DNA from: Myxococcaceae bacterium
GTDB taxonomy: Bacteria; Myxococcota; Myxococcia; Myxococcales; Myxococcaceae
Direction: 5' to 3'
NCBI GenBank assembly: GCA_018262385.1
Contig: JAGSPQ010000195.1
Location: 1-12,826 of the forward strand
Length of the DNA stretch: 12,826 nt
Shown here one piece after another: positions 1 through 7,381 of the stretch. The translations under genes were made by a program, and so were the position numbers. Under the pieces are notes generated by a model, which was given only the letters and a program-made list of their open reading frames with translations, ran no database searches and was not told the DNA's origin. Position 1 is the stretch's first letter; each line of letters opens with the position of its first letter.

Positions 1-113
1 GGTGTGGCGAATCAGCGGCGATCGGAAGAAGTAGCGCGCGGGGCTGACCACAACAGTTCACAGGGGGTGCCCGCGCACGGTGCACGAACCGCGACCCGGC
101 CGTATTAGGGTAA

Positions 114-145
114 CCGGCTCGACGCATTAGCGAGCCGGATCCGGC
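114..145. promoter_or_regulatory. stem-loop plus palindrome in leader of FnIII lipoprotein gene
   Basis: CCGGCTCG at 114-121 pairs perfectly with CGAGCCGG at 131-138 around a 9-nt loop. The right arm also belongs to a perfect 12-bp palindrome, GCCGGATCCGGC at 134-145. The structure lies about 10 nt upstream of the Shine-Dalgarno sequence of the lipoprotein gene. No T-run follows, so it is not a classic intrinsic terminator. It could be a leader hairpin or an operator; which one is inference. Confidence 0.45.
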
Positions 146-155
146 GTACCTGAGC

Positions 156-161
156 AGGAGG
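156..161 (+). promoter_or_regulatory. Shine-Dalgarno AGGAGG that fixes the FnIII lipoprotein start
   Basis: A perfect AGGAGG ends at 161. It abuts a GTG at 162, which is too close, and lies 6 nt before the ATG at 168. The ATG is therefore the likely start, giving a signal peptide beginning Met-Ala-Trp-Trp-Lys. Confidence 0.75.
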
Positions 162-167
162 GTGTCT

Positions 168-1970
168 ATGGCCTGGTGGAAATACTCGTTGCCGCTGTTC
201 GCCGTGATCGCCGCGTGCTCGCCCGCGACGGGCGGCAAGGCGATGGAGCTCGCCGCCTCGGAAGTGAACGACAAGTCGCTCACCCTGACCTGGAGAGACG
301 CGGCCAATGGCGAGGTGCGCTTCTCGATCGAGCGCAGCGAGCTGGGCGAGGGCACCGGCTTCAACCAGGTCGGCACGGTGATGCCGGACACGACCAGCTT
401 CCGCGACCTCAGCGTTCAGCCGCTGACCTCGTACTGGTACCGGGTGGTGGCGGTGTTCGTCGACGGCACCCGCACCAACTCGAACACGCTGAAGCTGACG
501 ACGGTGAAGCAAATCCTGGTGCCGGTGAGCCCCACGATGTTCGCCGCGCGCGGCTTCAGCGAGACCGAGATCGAGCTGACCTGGCAGGACAACTCGACCA
601 ACGAGACCGGCTTCGAGCTCGAGCGCAGCGCCACCCAGACCGGCACCTACACCAAGGTCACCACCGCCGCGGTCGACGCGGTCAAGTACACCGACACCGG
701 CCTGACGAGGGACACCCCCTACTGGTACCGGCTGCGCTCGATCAACAGTGCCGGCGCGTCGCCCTACACGCTGCCGGCGGGCTCGAAGACGTACATCACC
801 AACGACATGGTCGCGCCCTCGGTGCCGACCAGCGTGGTCGCGATGGCCGACTCGCCCTCGTCGATCGCGCTCACCTGGGCCGCGTCGACCGACGACATCT
901 CGGGCGTCGCCAGCTACCGGGTGATGCAGAACACGGTCGAGGTCGCCACCGTGCCCGCGGCCTTCCTGACCCACACCGCCACCCTGCTCGGGTCGGGCGC
1001 GATGTACTGCTTTCAGCTCGCGGCGGTGGACGTGGTGGGAAACCGCTCGATGCTCTCGACGCCGCCCGCGTGCGCGACCACCCCGACTACCGCCACCGGG
1101 CCCAATGCGCCGGCGGGTCTCACCGCGACGACCGCCTCGTATCAGCAGATCAACCTGCGCTGGGTCGACGCGGCGAACGACGAGCGGGGCTTCTTCATCG
1201 AGCGCTCGCTGACCACCGCCGCCGGGTTCGCCCGGATCGCGAGCGTCGGCGTGGTGACCGATGGCGGCGGCTTCTACGCCGACGACGGCGGCCTGTCGGG
1301 GTTGACCGTCTATTACTACCGGGTCCGCGCCCACAACGACGCGGGCACCTCGGCCCCTTCGCCCGAGGCGAGCGCGGCGACGCTGCCCACTCCTCCCGTC
1401 GCGCCGTCGGGCTTCACCGCCACCACCCTCGGCTCGAACACCGTGCGGCTGGCGTGGGTCGACAACTCGATGAACGAGGACGGCTTCAGCATCGATCAGT
1501 CGACGCTGCCCGACGCGGGCTTCGTCGCGATCACCCAGACCGGGGCCAACACCACCAACTTCACCCCTCAGACGCTGAGCCCGGGGACCAACTTCTACTA
1601 CCGGCTGCGGTCGTTCAACGCGGGCGGCAGCTCGGCCACCCTGGGCCCGGTGATGGTCACCACCCTGCCGGCGCCGAACGCGCCCACGCTCGCCGACGCC
1701 GGCGCGGTCGCCCAGACCTCGATGACGATCACCTGGCAGGACAACTCGACCGACGAGCTGGGCTTCCGGATCGAGCGCGCGCTGGCAGCCAACGGGCCGT
1801 ACGCGCAGCTGCTCAAGCCCGACGGTGGAGCGCCGGCGGTGCCGCCCGACACCGACACCTACCTGGCGACCGGGCTGACCGCCAACACCCAGTACCACTT
1901 CCGGGTGCGGGCATTGGGCGACGCCGGGTTCTCGAATCCGGCACAATGCACCAAGAGGACGCTGCCCTGA
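168..1970 (+). CDS. Lipoprotein with six fibronectin type III repeats
   Basis: This is a predicted 600-aa secreted lipoprotein. The first 16 residues form a signal peptide ending in the lipobox Ile-Ala-Ala-Cys (Cys17), so the mature protein should be lipid-anchored in the envelope. The rest is six tandem fibronectin type III domains of about 85-100 aa, starting near residues 26, 120, 213, 316, 414 and 506. Each has the core Trp in strand B (as in LTWQDNS), most continue with a GF.IER strand, and each ends with a Tyr/Phe-rich strand such as YYYRVRA. Repeats 2 and 6 share WQDNST and are recent-looking copies. No catalytic domain is present, so it is probably a binding or scaffold protein; the partner is unknown. 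The stop lies 5 bp before the zinc-ribbon gene, implying an operon. The ATG was chosen over GTG162 because of the Shine-Dalgarno spacing. Confidence 0.9.
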   Translation: MAWWKYSLPLFAVIAACSPATGGKAMELAASEVNDKSLTLTWRDAANGEVRFSIERSELGEGTGFNQVGTVMPDTTSFRDLSVQPLTSYWYRVVAVFVDGTRTNSNTLKLTTVKQILVPVSPTMFAARGFSETEIELTWQDNSTNETGFELERSATQTGTYTKVTTAAVDAVKYTDTGLTRDTPYWYRLRSINSAGASPYTLPAGSKTYITNDMVAPSVPTSVVAMADSPSSIALTWAASTDDISGVASYRVMQNTVEVATVPAAFLTHTATLLGSGAMYCFQLAAVDVVGNRSMLSTPPACATTPTTATGPNAPAGLTATTASYQQINLRWVDAANDERGFFIERSLTTAAGFARIASVGVVTDGGGFYADDGGLSGLTVYYYRVRAHNDAGTSAPSPEASAATLPTPPVAPSGFTATTLGSNTVRLAWVDNSMNEDGFSIDQSTLPDAGFVAITQTGANTTNFTPQTLSPGTNFYYRLRSFNAGGSSATLGPVMVTTLPAPNAPTLADAGAVAQTSMTITWQDNSTDELGFRIERALAANGPYAQLLKPDGGAPAVPPDTDTYLATGLTANTQYHFRVRALGDAGFSNPAQCTKRTLP

Positions 1971-1975
1971 CCCTG

Positions 1976-2485
1976 ATGCGAGCGCGCACCTGCCCCACCC
2001 ATCGCGCGCCGATGCAGCGGCTGATTGCCGCGACGCCCGCGGGAAAAGAGCTCGAGCTCGATCGCTGCACCGAGTGCGGCGCGATCTGGTTCGACGCCGG
2101 CGAGCTCGAGCAGCTCGCCACCCACCGCGCGCTGCCGGCGGGGCCGGGGTTCGAGCACTGCTGTCCCTCGTGCTCCGACCCGGCGAAGGATCCGGCGCTC
2201 GGCGGCAGCTTCGCCGCGGCGCGCTGCAATGCCTGTCAGGGCACCTGGCTCGACGGCGCCACCGTCGCCCGGCTGCAGGGCCTGCCCCGGCCACCGGATC
2301 CGAACGAGCGGCCGCCAGAGCTCGGCTTTCGCTGCGCCACCTGCGAGGCCCGGGTTCCCTACGCCGAGGGCAACGTCACCGCCAGCGGCCTGGTGTGCCG
2401 CGCCTGCCTGAAGGACTCCACCGGGATGCGGAAGGTCGACGATCTCGGCGGGGTGTTCGAAGCGGTGTTTCGTTTCCTGAGCTGA
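1976..2485 (+). CDS. Zinc-ribbon protein of the TFIIB-type zinc-finger family (zf-TFIIB-like)
   Basis: A 169-aa soluble protein made of three zinc-ribbon units. Unit 1 has Cys6/His9 and Cys31/Cys34 followed by GAIWFDAGELEQL, the signature of the zf-TFIIB family (C..CGGIW.D.GELE). Unit 2 has Cys63/Cys66 and Cys84/Cys87 followed by GTWLDGATVARL. Unit 3 has Cys120/Cys123 and Cys141/Cys144. In unit 1, CPTH replaces the usual CPxC, so one ligand is probably His. The family's function is not established; nucleic-acid or protein binding is inferred from the fold. The gene starts 5 bp after the lipoprotein stop. The ATG at 1976 has no well-spaced Shine-Dalgarno: AAGAGGA at 1953-1959 is 16 nt away but ideally placed for an in-frame CTG at 1967. 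An ATG at 1946 is also in frame, so the start is uncertain. Confidence 0.82.
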   Translation: MRARTCPTHRAPMQRLIAATPAGKELELDRCTECGAIWFDAGELEQLATHRALPAGPGFEHCCPSCSDPAKDPALGGSFAAARCNACQGTWLDGATVARLQGLPRPPDPNERPPELGFRCATCEARVPYAEGNVTASGLVCRACLKDSTGMRKVDDLGGVFEAVFRFLS

Positions 2486-2493
2486 CCTTCCCC

Positions 2494-3384
2494 TTGAGCG
2501 CAGCGCGGCCTTCTTCGCTCGGTGGTCGAGACGCCTTCCTGATCGTCATCATCTGCTTTGCCTGGGCAGGGAACTTCCTCAGCTCGACGCTCGCGCTGCG
2601 GGAGTTTCCGCCGCTGCTCTTCACCGCGCTGCGGCTGATCCTGCTCGCGCTGCTGCTGGGCGCGTTCCTCAAGCGTCCCGCGCCGGGGCAGTGGCCGCGG
2701 CTGATCGCGGTCGGGTTGAGCAACGGGGTGCTCCACTTCGGCCTGGGCTTCTGGTCGATGAAGCTGTCGACCACCCTCGCGTCCCCCGCGATCCTGATGC
2801 AGAGCTATGTGCCGATCGCCGCGCTGCTGGCGTGGCGGCTGAAGGGCGAGCGTCCGGCCACGCTGACCGCCGCCGCGATCGGCTTGAGCTTCCTCGGGGT
2901 GCTGGTGCTGGGGTTCGATCCGTCGGTGCTGCAGCGCCCGCTGGCGCTGGTGCTGATGCTGATCTCGGCCTTCTTCCTCGCGCTCGGCACGGTGCTGATG
3001 CGCGAGCTGAAGGGCCTCGACGTGTTCAGCCAGCAGGGGTGGACGGCGGTGGTGGGAATCGTCCCGCTGCTGGCGTGGAGCTTCGCGGTCGAGCCGCCGG
3101 CGCTGGAGGCGATGCGGCGGGCGAGCCTGCTGGCGTGGAGCGGGGTGGCCTACGCCGCGGTGATCGCCTCGCTGGTCGGCCACGGGCTCTACTACCTGCT
3201 GGTGCAGCGGCACCCGGTCGCGCAGGTCACGCCCTACCTGCTCGCCACCCCGCTGCTCGCCACCGTGCTCGGGATCCTGTTCATGAACGACACCGTTGGC
3301 CCCCGGCTGTGGCTGGGCGGCGCGATGGTGCTGGGCGGAGTGATGGCGATCGCCGTGCGCGAGGTGCGCCGGATCAGGGTGTGA
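2494..3384 (+). CDS. EamA/DMT-superfamily transporter
   Basis: A 296-aa integral membrane protein with about ten hydrophobic segments in two similar halves, the usual layout and length of drug/metabolite transporter (EamA) proteins. The first half runs from AFLIVIICFAWAGNF to GLSFLGVLVLGF, the second from LALVLMLISAFFLALG to the final LGGAMVLGGVMAIAV. The first half keeps the family's Gly-Glu before the last helix (RLKGERPA); in the second half this position reads Asn-Asp. Substrate cannot be deduced; family members export amino acids, metabolites or drugs. It starts 8 bp after the zinc-ribbon stop and is likely co-transcribed and translationally coupled. No ATG exists before the second helix region; TTG2494 is the only common start codon that keeps the first helix, so the exact start is moderately certain. 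Confidence 0.88.
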   Translation: MSAARPSSLGGRDAFLIVIICFAWAGNFLSSTLALREFPPLLFTALRLILLALLLGAFLKRPAPGQWPRLIAVGLSNGVLHFGLGFWSMKLSTTLASPAILMQSYVPIAALLAWRLKGERPATLTAAAIGLSFLGVLVLGFDPSVLQRPLALVLMLISAFFLALGTVLMRELKGLDVFSQQGWTAVVGIVPLLAWSFAVEPPALEAMRRASLLAWSGVAYAAVIASLVGHGLYYLLVQRHPVAQVTPYLLATPLLATVLGILFMNDTVGPRLWLGGAMVLGGVMAIAVREVRRIRV

Positions 3385-3413
3385 CCAGGGTGCCTCGGCG
3401 GAACGGTGTCGCC

Positions 3414-3419
3414 TACAGT
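3414..3419 (+). promoter_or_regulatory. Putative -10 element TACAGT of a leaderless transcript
   Basis: TACAGT lies 8 nt upstream of ATG3428, and no Shine-Dalgarno sequence lies between. With a transcription start about 7 nt after a -10 box, the mRNA would begin at or next to the start codon. No convincing -35 hexamer is visible. It would separate this gene from the transporter operon ending 43 bp upstream. Confidence 0.4.
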
Positions 3420-3427
3420 CGCGCGCC

Positions 3428-3916
3428 ATGGCCCTTCGAGAGAATCAGGACTACGCGTTCGTGCCGGAAGTGATGGTCATCCTCGAGAAGGCCTGCTTCG
3501 TGGGGACGAAGAAGCACATGTATGTCGTGCCCGACGAGCAGGTGGCGATGGAGAAGAGCCTGCGGGAGTTCCTCGCGAACGCGCTCTCGAGCACCTACGT
3601 CGTCGAGTCGATGCGGGTGGGGAGCAAGCCGCCCCGCGAGCGGATCTCCGAGTTGGTGAGGGACGAAGCCACCACCCTGGACTCGCTTCACGCGTTCTTC
3701 GTCGGTCTCAAGAAGACCTGGGATGCCGTCAACATCATCGACCTCGAGCTGCTCACGAGACTGAAGGTGCAGGCCGGGTTCTTCGGCGGATCGATCAGCG
3801 CGAAGAAGCAGGGCAACCTCGGATACTCGATCGTCGTCACCAGCATCCCGAAGCCCGCGCGCAACGTCGTGAAGCAGTTCTACCAGCCGATCGTCGATGC
3901 CAAGGCCGGGGGCTAG
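3428..3916 (+). CDS. Unrecognised 162-aa protein
   Basis: I do not recognise the family. The protein has no signal peptide and no membrane segment, and looks cytoplasmic and globular. Visible features are an alpha-helical N-terminal half (about 38-52 and 70-110, with SLREFLANAL and LLTRLKVQAGF) and a short Gly-rich turn (GFFGGSIS, 118-124). A basic stretch and a beta-like segment, YSIVVTSIP, follow near 133-141. Coding is supported by codon use, by a frame open from ATG to stop, and by convergent packing: the stop is separated by 1 bp from the stop of the minus-strand membrane-protein gene. It probably has its own promoter (TACAGT 8 nt upstream) and need not belong to the transporter operon. 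No function is proposed. Confidence 0.75.
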   Translation: MALRENQDYAFVPEVMVILEKACFVGTKKHMYVVPDEQVAMEKSLREFLANALSSTYVVESMRVGSKPPRERISELVRDEATTLDSLHAFFVGLKKTWDAVNIIDLELLTRLKVQAGFFGGSISAKKQGNLGYSIVVTSIPKPARNVVKQFYQPIVDAKAGG

Positions 3917-3917
3917 C

Positions 3918-4466
3918 TCAGGGGGTGACCGGACGGCCGAGGATCCGCTCGACCTGCTGCTTGCGAAGCACCGCCTGGGCGGAGAGCGAGAACTCCTCGA
4001 TCGCGTGCGCCTTGCCATCGCGGGTCACCGCCTGGAGCCGGTAGGTGACGCTGGTGTGGGAGTAGCCCTGATCGTCGGTGCCGGTCTTCACCACGCTCTG
4101 CACCTCGAGGGCGGCGAGCTGCGCGGCGTCGAGCTGGAGCGCGCGTTCCTTCAGCGGGCCCCAGCGCCAGCGCAGCGAGATCCCCTCGGGGGTCACCCGC
4201 ACCCAGTGCTTCGACACTGCGGTGCCCAGCCCGAGCGCGGCCATCGAGCCGCCGAGCACTCCGAACGCCACGGGAATCAGCTTGAACGGCATCGGCACCG
4301 GCAGCCGCAGGAAGGGCAGGGCGACCGAGGCGAAGGTGGCGCCGAACGCCGCGGTGCCGACCCCCACCGCGCGGGTCAGCATCGACGGGCCCTCGAGCTC
4401 GAGCAGCGACTCGGTGGAGGTCTTCACATCCATCTGGCCGCAAGGCGGAGCGTCGATCCACTTCAT
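3918..4466 (-). CDS. Two-TM membrane protein in the ECF sigma operon
   Basis: A 182-aa protein of no recognised family. Residues 30-55 and 60-83 are two adjacent hydrophobic segments forming a hairpin in the membrane. The rest, from about 87 (WVRVTPEGISLRWRWGPLKER), alternates short beta strands and ends in a helix (QAVLRKQQVERIL). This resembles bacterial membrane proteins that carry a PH-like beta domain, but I cannot assign a Pfam family. It is the third gene of the operon, starting 10 bp after the sigma factor stop, so it may be part of the same signalling unit or a target of it. A TAGGCT hexamer 7 nt before ATG4466, overlapping the sigma stop codon, could give it an additional leaderless transcript. 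Its stop is 1 bp from the convergent 162-aa gene. Confidence 0.78.
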   Translation of the reverse strand: MKWIDAPPCGQMDVKTSTESLLELEGPSMLTRAVGVGTAAFGATFASVALPFLRLPVPMPFKLIPVAFGVLGGSMAALGLGTAVSKHWVRVTPEGISLRWRWGPLKERALQLDAAQLAALEVQSVVKTGTDDQGYSHTSVTYRLQAVTRDGKAHAIEEFSLSAQAVLRKQQVERILGRPVTP

Positions 4467-4473
4467 CGCCGGC

Positions 4474-4479
4474 AGCCTA
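4474..4479 (-). promoter_or_regulatory. Putative -10 element TAGGCT before the two-TM protein gene
   Basis: On the minus strand TAGGCT is followed by 7 nt and then ATG4466. There is no Shine-Dalgarno sequence. The hexamer overlaps the TAG stop of the sigma gene, so chance occurrence is quite possible. Confidence 0.25.
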
Positions 4480-4983
4480 CCGCGTGGCCAGCGCCGCTGC
4501 CGTCGCCAGCCCGGCCTCGAGGCGCAGCTCGAGCTGCAGCTTCAGCGACAGCGCCCTCAGCTTCTTCCCCACCGTCTTGCGCGACTGGCGGGTCAGGTCG
4601 GCGATCTCGTCCTGGGTCAGCCCGTCGCGGAAGGCGTGGGCGACCAGCTCGAGCTCGGGCAGGGAGAGCGCCGCCAGCGCCCGCTCGAGATCGCTGCGGC
4701 TGGCCAGATCCTCCGAGGTCGACGCCGCCTCGACGAACAGCGCGTGCTTGAGCGCATGGGTGGATCGATTCCGCAGCGTCTGCAGGCAGTGGCGGGTGGC
4801 GATCGCGTAGAGCCAGGTCAGCGGAGCCGAGTGGAGGCGGAACCGGCCGAGGCCCGAGAGCGCGGCGACGAACACCTCTTGCACCGCCTCGGCCGCGTCG
4901 TCCGGCTGCTTGAGCAAGGCGAGACAGCGTCGATAGACGACGCCGTAGTACCGCTCGAACAGCTCGCCTGGGTCGAGGGCCAT
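4477..4983 (-). CDS. ECF-family RNA polymerase sigma factor
   Basis: A 168-aa group 4 (ECF) sigma factor, which would direct RNA polymerase to stress or envelope-response promoters. Region 2 spans about residues 6-73: LFERYYGVVYRRCLALL, then DDAAEAVQEVFVAA for core binding, then LTWLYAIATRHCLQTLRNR for -10 recognition. Region 4 spans about 100-150 with the helix-turn-helix TQDEIADLTRQSRKTVGKKLRAL. Length fits the family, and there is no C-terminal extension. ATG4983 was chosen because 34 further residues in the open frame would lie inside the preceding gene and are low-complexity. The start lies 7 bp after the stop of the gene encoding the putative anti-sigma/VIT protein, so the two are almost certainly co-translated. 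Having the anti-sigma gene upstream of the sigma gene is the reverse of the common order. Confidence 0.9.
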   Translation of the reverse strand: MALDPGELFERYYGVVYRRCLALLKQPDDAAEAVQEVFVAALSGLGRFRLHSAPLTWLYAIATRHCLQTLRNRSTHALKHALFVEAASTSEDLASRSDLERALAALSLPELELVAHAFRDGLTQDEIADLTRQSRKTVGKKLRALSLKLQLELRLEAGLATAAALATR

Positions 4984-4990
4984 CGGGGGG

Positions 4991-7381
4991 CTAGAACTTG
5001 AACGGAAAGACGACGGGGTCGCCAGCGGCTTTGTGCTTCGGGAAGATCCAGCTCTTCGCCAGAGCGCTGATGCACCCGGCGACATAGGTGTCCTTGAACT
5101 CGGTGCTGACCACCTCGACGTCGAACACCTTGCCCGCGGCGGTGATCTTCCAGCGGAGGACCAGCTTCCCGCTCACCCCGGGCTGGCGCTTGCGGTGCTC
5201 TTCGACGCACCTGGCGAGGGCCGGCTTGTAGCCGCTGATGACCTCGAAGATGTCGGCCTGGCCGAGCGACTCTTTCACTCTCGACTCGCGCTGCCCGGGG
5301 GCGGGTGGAAGGTACGGCGCGGCGTACTTCCGGTGAACCTGGGGCTTCTGGGCGAGCGAGTCGCCCGCACCGAACGCCTGGTTGAAGTCGTCCTCGTCGC
5401 CTCGCGATCGCCCGTCGCCGAAGTCCACAGTGATGTCCTCGGGGATGTTCTGGGCCGGAGCGGGCTTCGGCACGACTGGGCTCTGCGCCACCGGAGGAGA
5501 GGGCTCGACGACGGTGTCGAGCGCGGGCGGGGCAAGCTGCTCCTCGCCGATCGCGACCAGCGAGGTGTACGCGGTGACGAGGTGGTGCTCGAGGCCCAGG
5601 GTGGTGATCTGCTCGATTACCTCGGCCTTCACTGCGCCGTACTGCTGCCGCTCTAGCTCGGCGATCCGCGCGCGGGCCCAGATCGCCGGCAGCCCGGTGT
5701 TGCCGAACGCGGTGGGTGCGACCGTCACCTCGACCTTCGTCTCCACCGTCACCCCGCGCAGCTTGCCCTTCACCGTCACCGTGCCCCGGCCGGCGTTGAG
5801 GTTGCGGCCGACGAGGATCAGCGGCTGGGCATCGAACAGGTCGGGGATCTTCCGCGGGAGCACCTCGCGCACCTGCAGGTCTCCCCAGTCCACCTCGACG
5901 TCGGTCAGCAAGGGCCGTTCGATCCGCCGCACGAAGCGCTCGATCGCGCTTTGCGGATCCTCGTCCGGGCGGAGGTATTGGTAGAAGCCGCGCCCGACCT
6001 CGGACAGCCGGGCCAGCAGGTAGTGGTTGACCGACGTTCCGATTCCGAACCCGAAGAGCCGCGCCTTGCCCAGGTGCTGCTCGGTGGCGGCGAGGATCTG
6101 TCCCTCGTTGCCGATGAACCCGTCGGTCATCAGCAGCACCATCCGCAGCCGCTCGGGATCTTCCGGCTGGGTGAGCGCGCGCCCGAGGCCCGCCAGTTGG
6201 TTGGTGCCACCCGCGGGCTGCAGCGCGCCGAGGTAGGCGATCGCCCGCTGGACGTTCTGCGGCGTGCTGAGCACCGGCGACGGCTCGAACGTCGACGCGG
6301 TGTCGGCGAAGTGGATCTGGTCGGCCGGGTCGAGGGTGATCTCCGCGGTCTCGACCGAGCTCTGCGTCGCGCGCAGCCGATGCGAGCCGGAAGACATCGC
6401 CTCGATCGGGCTCCCGGCGTTGATCCGGACCTTCACCGCGATGTCCCGCCCGGTGCGCTCGGTCGGGGGCGAAATCCGCGCGGCGTCCAACCCGTCGGTG
6501 GGGTCGGGCCCGGTTCCCGGCAGGTAGCGGGGAGCGACCACCATCGGGAAGTTGAAGGTGAACTCTCCGTCGTCGTAGCGGACCGGAGCGACGTAGGTCA
6601 GCGTCACCTTCACCGACTCGCCCGGCAGCAGGTTGGCGACCGACTGGGTGAAGATGTTCGGCCGCTCCTGGTCGAGCAGCGCGGCGCTGCGGCCCTGAGC
6701 TCTGGCCTCGTCGTATTTGCGCCGTGCTTCCGCGCGCCTCTGGATCGTCGCCCGGGTCACCCGCCCACCGGCGGTGAGGACCAGCTCGTTCACCGCCGCG
6801 TCCTCGGGCAGCGGGAAGACGTAGACCGCCTCGACCGGCTCGGTGAACGGGTTCTCGAACTGCTGGGTGACGGTGACCGAGGAGACGAAGCCGGTGACGT
6901 CGGCCACCACCTCGGTGTGGGTGAGGGTGAAGGGGCGGGCCGGCCCTTCCTTCGCCGCCGCGGCCAGCGCTCCCTGCCCGAACGGCATCGGGTTTCCCCT
7001 CAGTGACACGGTCCGCAGGGCAGCCGGCGGCTTCGCCGGGGGGCGCACGTCGAGGGCGGCGATCAGCGCGTTGCGTGGGAGCCGCGGGAAGAGCGGCCCG
7101 GGCGCAAGCGCTGCGGCGGCGACGAGGCCCGCGACGAGGGTGGGGGCGAGGGTGGCGATGATCGCGGTCCTCTTCCAGCGGCGATCGGCCCGGGCGTAGC
7201 GCTGCCGGGCCGGTTGGGAGTGGCGCGACCCCGAGAACTCCGCCGCGAGCGTCCCCATCCGCTTCAGCTTCTCGGCGCAGCCCGCACACCCGGCGGTGTG
7301 GAGGCGGACGGCGTGATCGGCCTGACCGGCCAGCAGCCGTTCAAGCTCAAGTGCGGAAGGGTGTCGGTCGCCAGCAGTCAC
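4991..7381 (-). CDS. Membrane anti-sigma fusion: ZAS motif, TM, VIT, partial vWA, AgmX/PglI-like tail
   Basis: A 796-aa protein with an unusual order of parts. Residues 7-40 hold His28-x3-Cys32-x2-Cys35 with His23, the zinc-binding anti-sigma (ZAS) signature, in the predicted cytoplasmic N-terminus. Residues 72-93 are a single TM helix. About 145-350 is a VIT domain (VSSVTVTQQFENPFTEPVEAVYVFPLP, R.YDEA). About 355-480 is vWA-like and keeps GGT391-393 and MTDG418-421, but the DxSxS strand is missing. Residues 615-710 are a Pro/Asp-rich linker. Residues 711-796 match the C-terminal domain of AgmX/PglI-type myxobacterial proteins (GYKPALARC, GKLVLRWKI, W.FP). It likely holds the ECF sigma factor, encoded 7 bp downstream, while its envelope part senses or binds a ligand; that role is inferred. 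GTG7381 was chosen because GAGG lies 5 nt upstream; the frame extends to ATG7438. Confidence 0.88.
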   Translation of the reverse strand: MTAGDRHPSALELERLLAGQADHAVRLHTAGCAGCAEKLKRMGTLAAEFSGSRHSQPARQRYARADRRWKRTAIIATLAPTLVAGLVAAAALAPGPLFPRLPRNALIAALDVRPPAKPPAALRTVSLRGNPMPFGQGALAAAAKEGPARPFTLTHTEVVADVTGFVSSVTVTQQFENPFTEPVEAVYVFPLPEDAAVNELVLTAGGRVTRATIQRRAEARRKYDEARAQGRSAALLDQERPNIFTQSVANLLPGESVKVTLTYVAPVRYDDGEFTFNFPMVVAPRYLPGTGPDPTDGLDAARISPPTERTGRDIAVKVRINAGSPIEAMSSGSHRLRATQSSVETAEITLDPADQIHFADTASTFEPSPVLSTPQNVQRAIAYLGALQPAGGTNQLAGLGRALTQPEDPERLRMVLLMTDGFIGNEGQILAATEQHLGKARLFGFGIGTSVNHYLLARLSEVGRGFYQYLRPDEDPQSAIERFVRRIERPLLTDVEVDWGDLQVREVLPRKIPDLFDAQPLILVGRNLNAGRGTVTVKGKLRGVTVETKVEVTVAPTAFGNTGLPAIWARARIAELERQQYGAVKAEVIEQITTLGLEHHLVTAYTSLVAIGEEQLAPPALDTVVEPSPPVAQSPVVPKPAPAQNIPEDITVDFGDGRSRGDEDDFNQAFGAGDSLAQKPQVHRKYAAPYLPPAPGQRESRVKESLGQADIFEVISGYKPALARCVEEHRKRQPGVSGKLVLRWKITAAGKVFDVEVVSTEFKDTYVAGCISALAKSWIFPKHKAAGDPVVFPFKF

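Noticed and set aside
1..113. Possible 3' end of an upstream gene
   Set aside because: Plus frames close at 34, 47 and 108, any of which might end a gene, but the stretch is too short to support one. I see no recognisable motif.
176..1945. Plus-strand open frame preceding and merging with the zinc-ribbon protein
   Set aside because: The Arg-rich upstream part overlaps the FnIII gene in another frame; only the part from about 1976 has recognisable zinc ribbons.
105..2294. Long 729-codon open frame on the minus strand opposite the FnIII lipoprotein
   Set aside because: It is Arg/Gly/His-rich with no domain and lies antisense to a well-supported gene; such frames are common opposite high-GC coding DNA.
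5951..7006. Plus-strand 351-codon frame opposite the VIT gene
   Set aside because: Antisense shadow of high-GC coding DNA; no motif.
4818..7289. 823-codon minus-strand frame overlapping the VIT protein gene
   Set aside because: It is offset from the VIT/vWA frame, Arg/Gly/Pro-rich and has no domain; I also checked it as a possible frameshift partner and found none.
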